From the NCBI RefSeq assembly GCF_902459465.1, contig NC_047065.1:9720170-9784169 (forward strand): DNA of 64,000 bases. The letters are read 5' to 3'. The notes below the pieces were generated by a model that saw only the letters and a list, made by a program, of their open reading frames with translations, was not told the DNA's origin and did no database searches. Positions 1 to 10,800 of this stretch are shown piece after piece. The translations under genes were made by a program, and so were the position numbers. How positions within the stretch are numbered: the first letter of the stretch is position 1; every line of letters begins with the position of its first letter. This DNA is from Asterias rubens (Eukaryota; Echinodermata; Asteroidea; Forcipulatida; Asteriidae).

Positions 1-1690
1 CTTGAGTTATGCCGTAGATAAGCTCAAAAGTTGTTTTTTTATGAAAAAAACACGAAGGCGAACTTTGACCCGACCTTCGACCCGGAAGTTAAGGTCGTAC
101 GATTTTAGCGTTAACTTTTCAAATGTTGTCCAAGTCTTTATCTATCCGATGCCCAAGTATGAACATCATAGCTTTTATATTTGTTGAGATACAGCAACAA
201 GCAAAAGGTAATTTTTTAACATTAAAAACCCTGTCATGACGTCATCATTCCAAAAAAGTGGCAGTTTTATCAACTCACTGATGCCTATACTGTACATAGG
301 AAGTTTTAAGTTTATACAAGCTTAACTTTTGTTTAAAAGCTCAAAAGTTGTTTTTTGATGAAAAAAAAACGAATAAAAAAAACGAATGCGAACTTTGACC
401 CAGGGTAACGACCCGGAAGTTAAGGTCGTACGATTTTTGCATTAACTTTTCAAATGTTGCTTAAGTCTTAAACTATCTGATGCCTAAGTATGAACATCAT
501 AGCTGTTATAATCGTTGAGATACAGCAACAAGCAAATGATCATTTTTGAACATTAAAAACCCTGTCATGACGTCATCAATGACGTCATCATTCCAAAAAA
601 GAGGCGGTTTCATCTAATCACTGTTACCTATGTACATAGTAAGTTTTAAGTTTGTACAAGCTTTACTTTTGTTTAAAAGCTCAAAAGTTGTTTTTTGATG
701 AAAAAACACGAATCAAAAAACACGAAGGCGAACTTTGACCCAGGGTAACGACCCGGAAGTTAAGGTCGTACGATTTTGGCGTTAACTTTTCAAATGTTTT
801 CCAAGTCTTTATCTATCCGATGGCCAAGTATGAACATCATAGCTTTTATATTCGTTGAGCTACAGCAACAAGCAAATGGTCATTTTTTAACATTAAAATC
901 CCTGTCATGACGTCATCAATGACGTCATCATTCCAAAAAAGTGGCGGTTTCATCAACTCACTGGTGCCTATGTACATAGTAAGTTTTAAGTTTATACAAG
1001 CTTAACTTTTGTTTAAAAGCTCAAAAGTTGTTTTTTGATGAACAAAAAACGAATAAAAAAACACGAAGGCGAACTTTGACCCAGGGTTACGACCCGGAAG
1101 TTACGGTCGTACGATTTTTGCGTTAACTTTTCAAATGTTGTGTAAGTCTTAAACTATCTGATGCCTAAGTATGAACATCATAGCTGTTACAATCGTTGAG
1201 ATACAGCAACAAGCAAATGATCATTTTTGAACATTAAAAACCCTGTCATGATGTCATCAATGACGTCATCATACCAAAAAAGTGGCGGTTTCATCTAATC
1301 ACTATAACCTATGTACATAGTAAGTTTTAAGTTTGTACAAGCTTTACTTTTGTTTTAAAGCTCAAAAGTTGTTTTTTGATGAAAAAATGCGAAGGCGAAC
1401 TTTGACCCAGGGTAACGACCGGAAGTTAAGGTCATACGATTTTGGCGTTAACTTTTCAAATGTTGTCCAAGTCTTTATCTATCTGATGCCCAAGTATGAA
1501 CATCATAGCATTCATATTCGTTGAGATACAGCGAAAAGCAAATGTCGTTTTTCAACTTTAAAAACCTTGCCATGACGTCATCAATGACGTCATCATTCCC
1601 AAAAAGTGGCGGTTTCGTCTACTCACTATTGCCTATGTACATAGTAAGTTTTAAGTTTGTACAAGCTTTACTTTTGTTTAAAATTGCTGG
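1..1690. repeat. Tandem array of ~340-bp units rich in CRE-like palindromes
   Basis: The shared block AGCTCAAAAGTTG begins at 21, 338, 678, 1018 and 1359, giving spacings of 317, 340, 340 and 341. Each unit carries a GACCCGGAAGTTA-type block, one or two TGACGTCATCA palindromes and a conserved GTAAGTTTTAAGTTT end. Units 2 and 4 share variants (AAACTATCTGATGCCTAAG, TTTCATCTAATCAC) that units 1 and 3 lack, so there is a dimeric higher-order period of about 680 bp. Short open frames here recur in register with the repeat and show no protein similarity that I recognise. It probably sits in an upstream intron of the ZDHHC gene (inference). Confidence 0.9.
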
Positions 1691-1739
1691 AGAAGGTTCG
1701 CAGGGAAAGAAGAACGCGAGGAAAAACTAGACATAGTGT

Positions 1740-4528
1740 TTTTTGTTAATTACAAAAACACGGTGTTCGGTTGGACGTTACGTGATGACGTAGTTCAAAA
1801 ACATTGAACCATAAAGATGTTTTTTATACAATGCGTCGTTATTTTATAGTTAAGCTTGTATCACACTTTTGAACGCCTTGTTTCTTCACAAATGCAATAT
1901 GTTTGTGTGAAATTGACATCAGTTTTTTTGTTTGCAACTTATGAAAGCCCTTTAAAAATCTAGCTCACCCCTGCACTGGATGCTGTACACAGATTTGATA
2001 ATCAACAGCGCCCTCTTTGGTGGGCAAAAAGAGAGCGCTGTTGGGAATTCCCCCACAAACTTTCGCGCCATATGATTTTTACACATTTTATTGTTATTCA
2101 ATACCTGATGACGTCATTATGGCGTAATTAGGCCTGTGTTGTCTTAAAAATACTAAGGTTCAACTATCTATTGAGTTTCAAGGTTCAAATCGATCTCTAT
2201 CTTGAGTTATGCCGTAGATAAGCTCAAAAGTTGTTTTTTTATGAAAAAAACACGAAGGCGAACTTTGACCCAGGGTAACGACCCGGAAGTTAAGGTGGTA
2301 CGATTTTAGCGTTAACTTTTCAAATGTTGTCCAAGTCTTTATCTATCCGATGCCCAAGTATGAACATCATAGCTTTTATATTCGTTGAGATACAGCAACA
2401 AGCAAATGGTCCTTTTTTAACATTAAAAACCCTGTCATGACGTCATCATTCTAAAAAAGTGGCGGTTTCATCAACTCACTGGTGCCTATGTACATAGTAA
2501 GTTTTAAATTTATACAAGCTTAACTTTTGTTTAAAATTGCTTGGGAAGGTTCAGAGGTAAAGAAGAACACGAGGAAAATTAAATCTATGAACAGATTGTT
2601 GATAGCTTTTTAATTTTCACAGAAAGTAAAAGTGTAAATCTATTACATTTATACCTTTCTTTGCACAGAAAACAAATGCTAAGTTTAATACTTGTTAAAG
2701 CGATGTATTTTATTAGTAAAGAGCTAACTATGTGCAAAGTTTGAAGGTTTTGTGATCCTTGTGATGTTTAACTCAAGAGTAAACTTCTTAAAAGGTTAAC
2801 TGGATTTGGGGAAACTTTATACGAAACAACAGTTTACTAATTTTAGACTTGTGAAGTAAATAACTGTAAAAGACTTATTTTTTAAGTATTACAAAGGTTT
2901 CGCAAGTGTGCGACACGGGTACAGATACAACTAAGATAACTGGGATGCACGTTAGATTTTGTTAGGCATTAAATAAACACTTATTTTGAAAAGCAATGAT
3001 TTGTACACAAAGCTTTACCGTGTAGCGCGCTAAACACTGCCGTGAGTGCCGGATAGAAACACCCTTCACGAGTCGATGTCACGAATCCGCTTCCCGGTGT
3101 TTGATCAAAACATAACCAATGTTCGTCTTTTTCTGGTTGCATTTTCTCACATAATTAAAAGTCATACGAATCGCTGCAGTAGGTGGCCATCTCAGCGAAG
3201 CTTCGTCTTTAATTCCGTTTTGATAATTAAGCCATGAGAAGGGCGAACAGGGGAACAATTTGACGCCGAATATGATATGAGCGGACTTCAATTGTAAAAT
3301 GTTGGTACACCATTAAACTAGCGCTACGTTGTAAGTACAATGACCTGAGACTTGTCAAAACATGAATCGAAATCACGCGTACAGTCAAACGATGCACTAT
3401 TCCGAGCAGAACACACAGGCCTCGTGGACTGAACAAGGTGTGATCAATGGAGCGGAACGGCCAGCCAAAGCGCTTTTGCAGTGTACGCAGTTATCACGCG
3501 GGTCAACACATCCGTGGGCTTTATCGTCCGATTTCGACCAGAGTTTCAGGTCAAATTGGTATCATCTCTGTGGGAAAGTTTGAGCAGGATCACTCATCTA
3601 TAACGGGATGCAAAATTTATGTTGAAATGTTACGTAGTTTTAGAGATCGAAAATTGTAAAATTGTTCAACCTTTGGTTTGAACCGGAAGTCAAGGTCAAA
3701 TGGGGTCATTTTGTGTGTAGCGTTTTTTGAAGTTTGATCGACCTGTCCGATGATATGTAGATTGTCAAAATCCACCATGTGGTTCAGGAGTTATGATTTC
3801 TTTAAAATATTTAACTTTGATTTGTTGTAATTCAAAACCTGATGACGTCATCATGACATCATTAAGTTTGTGTGGTCTTATTATTAAGGTTCAATTGTCT
3901 GATGAGTTTCAATGTTAAATTCCATATCAATCTTGAGTTATGACAACAAACTGTCTTTTTTTACAAAAAAACACAAAAAACACAAAGGCAGAGTTTGACC
4001 TTCCGGTACGACCGGAAGATGAGGTCATACGATTTTGGCGTTAACTTTTCAAATGTTGTCCAAGTCTTTATCTATGTGATGCCCAAGTATGAACATCATA
4101 GCATTAATATTCGTCGAGATACAGCGAAAAGCAAATGTCGTTTTTCAACTTTAAAAACCTTGCCATGACGTCATCAATGACGTCATCATTCCCAAAAAGT
4201 GGCGGTTTCGTCTACTCACTATTGCCGATGTACATAGTAAGTTTTAAGTTTGTACAAGCTTTACTTTTGTTTAAAATTGCTGGAGAAGGTTCGATGGGAA
4301 AGAAGAACGCGAGGAAAAAAAACAAAAAAAAAAACAGAACAATAACAATAGTTGTTCGGCTGTTGGCCGAACACCTAAAAAAAAACCAGAACAATAACAA
4401 TAGTTGTTCGGCTGTTGGCCGAACACCTAAAAAACAGAACAATAACAATAGTTGTTCGGCTGTTGGCCGAACACCTAAAAAACAGAACAATAACAATAGT
4501 TGTTCGGCTGTTGGCCGAACACCTAATT
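1740..4528. repeat. Macro-repeat copy 1 (about 2.78 kb)
   Basis: The block starting TTACAAAAACACGGTGTTCGG near 1749 recurs near 4530, and matching landmarks downstream are offset by about 2,775-2,781 bp (for example 3,079 and 5,858). The unit contains an AT-rich segment, one 340-bp-type monomer (about 2,205-2,550), a 1.1-kb segment with no recognised gene, two more monomer-like blocks with CCGGAAG and TGACGTCATCA motifs, and a terminal hairpin minisatellite. The 70-codon - strand frame at 3,079-3,291 is kept in both copies, but this is explained by recent duplication. Confidence 0.85.
4320..4526. repeat. Hairpin minisatellite, four units
   Basis: There are four units of roughly 45-50 bp. Each is an A-rich AACAGAACAATAACAATAG spacer followed by a hairpin, GTTCGGCTGTTGGCCGAAC, and the tail ACCTAAAA. 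The stem GTTCGGC/GCCGAAC is perfect in every unit. The same hairpin type appears at 7,085-7,140, 14,125-14,490 and 55,525-55,586. Confidence 0.9.
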
Positions 4529-7145
4529 AATTACAAAAACACGGTGTTCGGTTGGACGTTACGTGATGACGTAGTTCAAAAACATTGAACCATAAAGATG
4601 TTTTTTATACAATGTGTCGTTATTTTATAGTTAAACTTGTATCACACTTTTGAACGCCTTCTTTCTTCACAAATGCAATATGTTTGTGTGAGATTGGCAT
4701 AAGTTTTTTGTATGCAACTTATGAAAGCCCTTTAAAAATCTAGCTCACCCCTGCACTTGATGCTGTACACAGATTTGATAATCAACAGCGCCCTCTTTGG
4801 TGGGCAAAAAGAGAGCGCTGTTGGGAATTCCCCCAAAAACTTTCGCGCCATATGATTTTTACACATTTTATTGTTATTCAATACCTGATGACGTCATTAT
4901 GACATAATTAGGCCTGTGTTGTCTTAAAAATACTAAGGTTCAACTATCTATTGAGTTTCAAGGTTCAAATCGATCTCAATCTTGAGTTATGCCGTAGATA
5001 AGCTCAAAAGTTTTTTTTTATGAAAAAAACACGAAGGCGAACTTTGACCCAGGGTAACGACCCGGAAGTTAAGGTGGTACGATTTTGACGTTAACTTTTC
5101 AAATGTTGTCCAAGTCTTGATCTATCCGATGCCCAAGTATGAACATCATAGCTTTTATATTCGTTGAGATACAGCAACAAGCAAATGGTCATTTTTTAAC
5201 ATTAAAAACCCTGTCATGACGTCATCATTCTAAAAAAGTGGCGGTTTCATCAACTCACTGGTGCCTATGTACACAGTAAGTTTTAAGTTTATACAAGCTT
5301 AACTTTTGTTTAAAATTGCTTGGGAAGGTTCAGAGGTAAAGAAGAACACGAGGAAAATTAAATCTTTGAACAGATTGTTGATAGCTTTTTAATTTTCACA
5401 GAAAGTAAAAGTGTAAATCTATTACATTTATACCTTTCTTTGCACAGAAAACAAATGCTAAGTTTAATACTTGTTAAAGCGATGTATTTTATTAGTAAAG
5501 AGCTAACTATGTGCAAAGTTTGAAGGTTTTGTGATCCTTGTGATGTTTAACTCAAGAGTAAATTTCTTAAAAGGTTAACTGGATTTGGGGAAACTTTATA
5601 CGAAACAACAGTTTACTAATTTTAGACTTGTGAAGTAAATAACTGTAAGAGACTTACTTATTAAGTATTACAGAGGTTTCGCTAGTGTACGACACGGGTA
5701 CAGATACAACTACGATAACTGGGATGCACGTTAGATTTTGTTAGGCATTAAATAAACACTTATTTTGAAAAGCAATGATTTGTACACAAAGCTTTACTGT
5801 GTAGCGCGCTAAACACTGCCGTGAGTGCCGGATAGAAACACCCTTCACGAGTCGATGTCACGAATCCGCTTCCCGGTGTTTGATCAAAACATAACCAATG
5901 TTCGTCTTTTTCTGGTTGCATTTTCTCACATAATTAAAAGTCATACGTATCACTGAAGTAGGTGGCCATCTCAGCGAAGCTTCGTCTTTAATTCCGTTTT
6001 GATAATTAAGCCATGAGAAGGGCGAACAGGGGAACAATTTGACGCCGAATATGATATGAGCGGACTTCAATTGTAAAATGTTGGTACACCATTAAACTAG
6101 CGCTACGTTGTAAGTACAATGACCTGAGAAATCACGCGTACAGTCAAACGATGCACTATTCCGAGCAGAACACACAGGCCTCGTGGACTGATAAAGGTGT
6201 GATCAATGGAGCGGAACGGCCAGCCAAAGCGCTTTTGCAGTGTACGCAGTTATCACGCGGGTCAACACATCCGTGGGCTTTATCGTCCGATTTCGACCAG
6301 AGTTTCAGGTCAAATTGGTATCATCTCTGTGGGAAAGTTTGAGCAGGATCACTCAGCTATAACGGGATGCAAAATTTATGTTGAAATGTTACGTAGTTTT
6401 AGAGATCAAAAATTGTAAAATTGTTCAACTTTTGGTTTGAACCGGAAGTCAAGGTCAAATGAGGTCATTTTGTGTGTAGCGTTTTTTGAAGTTTGATCGA
6501 CCTGTCCGATGATATGTAGATTGTCAAAATCCACCATGTGGTTCAGGAGTTATGATTTCTTTAAAATATTTAACTTTGATTTGTTGTAATTCAAAACCTG
6601 ATGACGTCATCATGACATCATTAAGTTTGTGTGGTCTTATTGTTAAGGTTCAATTGTCTGATGAGTTTCAATGTTAAATTCCATATCAATCTTGAGTTAT
6701 GACAACAAATTGTCTTCTTTTACAAAAAAACACAAAAAACACAAAGGCAAAGTTTGACCTTCCGGTACGACCGGAAGATGAGGTCATACGATTTTGGCGT
6801 TAACTTTTCAAATGTTGTCCAAGTCTTTATCTATGTGATGCCCAAGTATGAACATCATAGCATTAATATTCGTTGAGATACAGCGAAAAGCAAATGTCGT
6901 TTTTCAACTTTAAAAACCTTGCCATGACGTCATCAATGACGTCATCATTCCCAAAAAGTGGCGGTTTCGTCTACTCACTATTGCCTATGTACATAGTAAG
7001 TTTTACGTTTGTACAAGCTTTACTTTTGCTTAAAATTGCTAGAGAAGGTTCGCAGGGAAAGAAGAACGCGAGGAAAAAAAAAAAAAAAAAACAGAACAAT
7101 AACAATAGTTGTTCGGCTGTTGGCCGAACACCTAAAAAAACTAGA
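4529..7145. repeat. Macro-repeat copy 2 (about 2.6-2.78 kb)
   Basis: This is a direct tandem copy of 1,740-4,528 with scattered substitutions. It has a deletion near 6,127 (relative to 3,360-3,372) and only one hairpin unit at its end instead of four. The two copies are near-identical by eye, suggesting recent unequal exchange. No gene was recognised. Confidence 0.85.
7075..7145. repeat. Hairpin repeat, single unit
   Basis: A poly-A run is followed by one CAGAACAATAACAATAG spacer and one GTTCGGCTGTTGGCCGAAC hairpin. This is the single-unit counterpart of the four-unit array at the end of macro-copy 1. A further GGTGTTCGG half-site follows at about 7,172. Confidence 0.8.
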
Positions 7146-7539
7146 GATTGAGAGTTTGTGAACAAACTCAAGGTGTTCGGTTTCCGGGAGTAAAAGCCTG
7201 GATTAAAAAACAAATATTACACCTTGCTTTGTTCTCAAGATTTGTAATAAATGATTCAAATTGCAAAAACTGTCAAAACAACATGATTACGTCATCTAGT
7301 AAAAGTGTATGTTTGGTGACGTCATCGGTAATATTTGTTTTAAGCCAGACCTTTGCCAGACTTGTATGCTGTGATGGTAAAGCATCAAAGGATGTATATT
7401 TCAACCTAAAAGGCAATAAACAACGCCCTTTCAAATCATTTCACAGTCACTTCCGGTTTAAACAGGTCAAAAGGCCAACGACAGTTCACCAACATATCCA
7501 TTTCTGTAAAGTACGTAAAGCCCTTTCATATGATGTACG
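7146..7539. other. Repeat-derived flank of the BEL insertion, no gene
   Basis: The stretch has TGACGTCATC near 7,318 and a CACTTCCGGTTTAAACAGGTCA block. Its end (CCCTTTCATATGATGTACG) reads on, across the BEL insertion, into AGATTGTCAAAATAGC at 13,509. Together these resemble the CCGGAAG/TGACGTCA repeat family at 13,760-14,100 and 3,660-3,900. No exon was recognised. Confidence 0.55.
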
Positions 7540-7544
7540 TGTAT
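7540..7544. repeat. BEL target-site duplication, left copy
   Basis: TGTAT lies directly outside the left LTR and is repeated at 13,505-13,509 outside the right LTR. A 5-bp duplication is the usual size for LTR-element integrases. Confidence 0.9.
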
Positions 7545-7830
7545 TGGCTCATCAAGGAGTAAGGCATACAGTTGTGACACAGACTAGATATCTTGCTTTC
7601 GTATTTTAATGCAATTTGAATTCTTTGGCAAGACTCTAGTAAACCTGATGTCCATAATCTCTGAAGTAAAAACTGATAACTGCTGGTTTTGACTATAAAC
7701 TTTTCGGCTAAGAACTGCTACAGTAAAACATGGTGAAACATGGCTGAAACAACCACATGTAAACACTAAACATCTACAGTCACTAGAGGGCGCTAGTTAC
7801 AATCTCAAAGGTCACTGGCTCAGTGAAACA
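7545..7830 (-). repeat. BEL 3' LTR
   Basis: The copy matches 13,219-13,504 at a constant offset of 5,674 with no difference seen by eye. It is bounded by TG...CA on the - strand and flanked by TGTAT. Confidence 0.92.
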
Positions 7831-7849
7831 TCCTCGCCCCGATGAGCGA

Positions 7850-10800
7850 CTAGTCCTCATCATAACCTTCTGCCGGGTAGATCACTGCTATTTTTGTGAT
7901 AGGCCTCTGGTACTCTCCGCTCTCAGTCTTCACCTTCACGTTCCTCACCTTGCCATCCGATCCAGGAAAGACCTCGAGAACCCTGCCGACACACCACTTG
8001 CCCCGGACTGGATTGGTATCTGACACAGTTACCACATCACCGACTCGTACGTTACGCCTTTCAGCTCTCCATTTCTTGCGTGGTACCAGGCAGGGTAGAA
8101 CATCTCGGCTCCAGCGCTTCCAGAAAGAGTCGATAATCCTCTGAACAAACTCCACACGGTGCCTAGGATTTTTGGTCTCCTGGAATGGCCCCTGAGGAAC
8201 ATCAGTCGAGGCTCTTCCAAGTAGTATATCGTTCGGACTCAGGTAGGAACCATCATCTGGGTCATTTGGGATCCTTCCAATCGGACGTTGGTTTACGAGG
8301 TTCGCAACTTCTAATAAAACTGCGTAAAGTTCAAACGGAGTCAGCACCTGAGCCCCAACAGCCCTTTTCAGCGCAGTCTTACAGCTCTTGACTAATGCCT
8401 CTGCACACCCATTTTGATGTGGTGCTCTTGGTGTGATGAACTTCCATTCCATGCCTTTTTCTGCACCGAACTGTTTCAGCTCTTCAATGTTCCAACCTTG
8501 AATCATTCTTTGAAGTTCCCGTTGTGCTCCGACCAGTTGGGTTCCGTTGTCACTAATCATCTGAGCTGGATAACCTCTAATAGAGAAGAATCTGCGGAGC
8601 ACTTGAATGTATTCCATAGTGGAACAGTCCACTGCTAGCTCTAGGTGCACTGCTCTGGTGTTCAGGCAAGTGAAGATCACTCCATAGTGTTTGGCTGTTT
8701 TGTTACGTCCAATCTTCACTTGGTAGCGTCCAAAGTAGTCGCATGACGTGAAGTAGAATGGTGGTGTGTATGGCGCTAGGCGTTGCTTCGGTAAATCAGC
8801 CATGACCTGTGTCTCCAGTTTATGCTCTGCCTCTCTGCAAACCACACAGCAGTATTTGATCGTCTTGGCTAGGTTGTGTGCCTTCAGGATCCAGTATCTT
8901 TGCCTTGTTTTCGCAACAGTGGTAGCAACACCAGTGTGGCCCTGTTGGTGAATACTACGCACAATCAGAATTGAAATGTAATGATCATTGGGCAGCAGTG
9001 CTGGGTGCTTTGTGGTGTAAAACATCGTAGACTCCTGCAGTCGGCCTCCAACCCTTAAGATTCCTGCATCATCTGTGAAGGGACTCAATGACTTGAACTC
9101 TCCGTTGGCCATGCGTTTGTGTAGATTTTTCTGTGCCTTGATAATCCAGTAGTTGGCAGCATCTGTCAGCTCTTGGGGTGAGAGCGGACCCTGTTTAGAC
9201 TCCTTGTTTACACAAGACTGCATCTTGGCTCGTATGTTCTGGACAAATCGACGAACGTAGGCTGTGACTCTGATTAGCTTTCTCCAGCTAGAATACTTCT
9301 TGCAGTCAATGGCTTGGTGAGTTTCGGTGGTGATGAATACAGCTTGGGTCTTGTGTCGTTCCTTATCTACCTCCATCTGGTTCACCCTCTCTGCATCTTT
9401 TGGCCAACTTTCTTCTGGGAAGCGCAGGAATTCTGGACCATTTTTCCAACGCTGGGTCAATTGTTTCACAGGTACTCCACGAGAGACGTCATCTGCTACA
9501 TTCAGCTCTCCTGGAACATGTCTCCACTGTGAGGGATCTGTTTGGCTCTGAATCTCGCTTACTCGGTTGGATACAAATGGTTTGAATCCTCTGGCTTGGC
9601 TTCGAATCCAAGATAGGGCAATCATACTGTCAGTCATAAACACTGCTTCCTCTACTGGTAGGCGCAGTTCTTCCATGATGGCCTGGTACAGCCTTGTACC
9701 CATAACTGCTGCCTGCAATTCCAATCGTGGGATGGTGAGCCTCTTCAAGGGTGCTACTCTAGACTTGGCTGCAATGAATCGGACATCATAGGTGCCATCA
9801 TTTATCTGCCATCGGATGTAGGCACAGGCTCCAAAAGCTTCCTCTGAAGCATCGCAGAAGATACACAGCAAGGGCACCCCAACAGCATTCGACGGAGTAA
9901 GACATCTTTCAAAACTTATCTCGTTCAACTCTTTCATCTCTTTGAATAGTTGAATCCAGCTGTCATGATCTGCCTTGGGTATTTCTTGGTCCCAGTCCAG
10001 ACCCTGTTGCCATTGATGTTGCATTCCAATCTTGGTACGAATGAGAAAGGCTGCAGCGAATCCAATCGGGTCAAAGATTTGTGCAATCTGGCTCAGAATT
10101 TGACGCTTTGTTAACTTTCTCTGCATCAGTTCTCGATCATCGGTGGACAAATTCTTGTCCAAGTCCAAGTTGACCTTGTAGTGGAATTCGTCAGTTTTGC
10201 GGTTCCATACTGTCCCCAGCACTTTCTCATCAGTTGTGGTGTCCAGAAACTTCATTCTCTCATCTTCCTTTTCACTGGTATAGTTTTCTTCCAGAGCTTC
10301 ATTAGATAACCAGCCTTTTACTCGGAATCCCCCTTCAGCTAACACCTCATCTATCTCACTTGTCAGTTTCTTGGCCTCGTTCACAGTGTGGACGGAGTCG
10401 CATATGTCGTCCATGTAGGTGTTTTCCTTTAAGACTCGTGCTGCATCTGGAAATTGTTTCTCTGCAGCCTCAGCTGTTTTCTTCAGGGCGATCTGCGCCA
10501 TGGCTGGAGCTGGCTTATCCCCAAACGTCAGAACTGTCTTGACGTAAATATCAGGTGTACGGTCAGTATTTAGGTCTCTCCACAAGAAGCGATGAACATG
10601 CTGATCACGTTCTGGAATCAGAATTTGGTGGTACATCTTTGAGATGTCTGCAATGACTGCTACTTCATTTTCACGGAACTTCATGATGACTCCAAATAAA
10701 TTGTTAAGAAGGTCAGGCCCCTTGTACCAGTAGTCGTTTAGACATTGCCCGTGGTAGGTTGCTGAAGAATTGAAGACAATTCGGAGAGGTGTGCTTTTAC

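Noticed and set aside
4135..4530. 131-codon frame with an NNNNSCSAVGRTPKK repeat
   Set aside because: It is a translation of the hairpin minisatellite plus a repeat monomer; the same DNA is non-coding in related copies.
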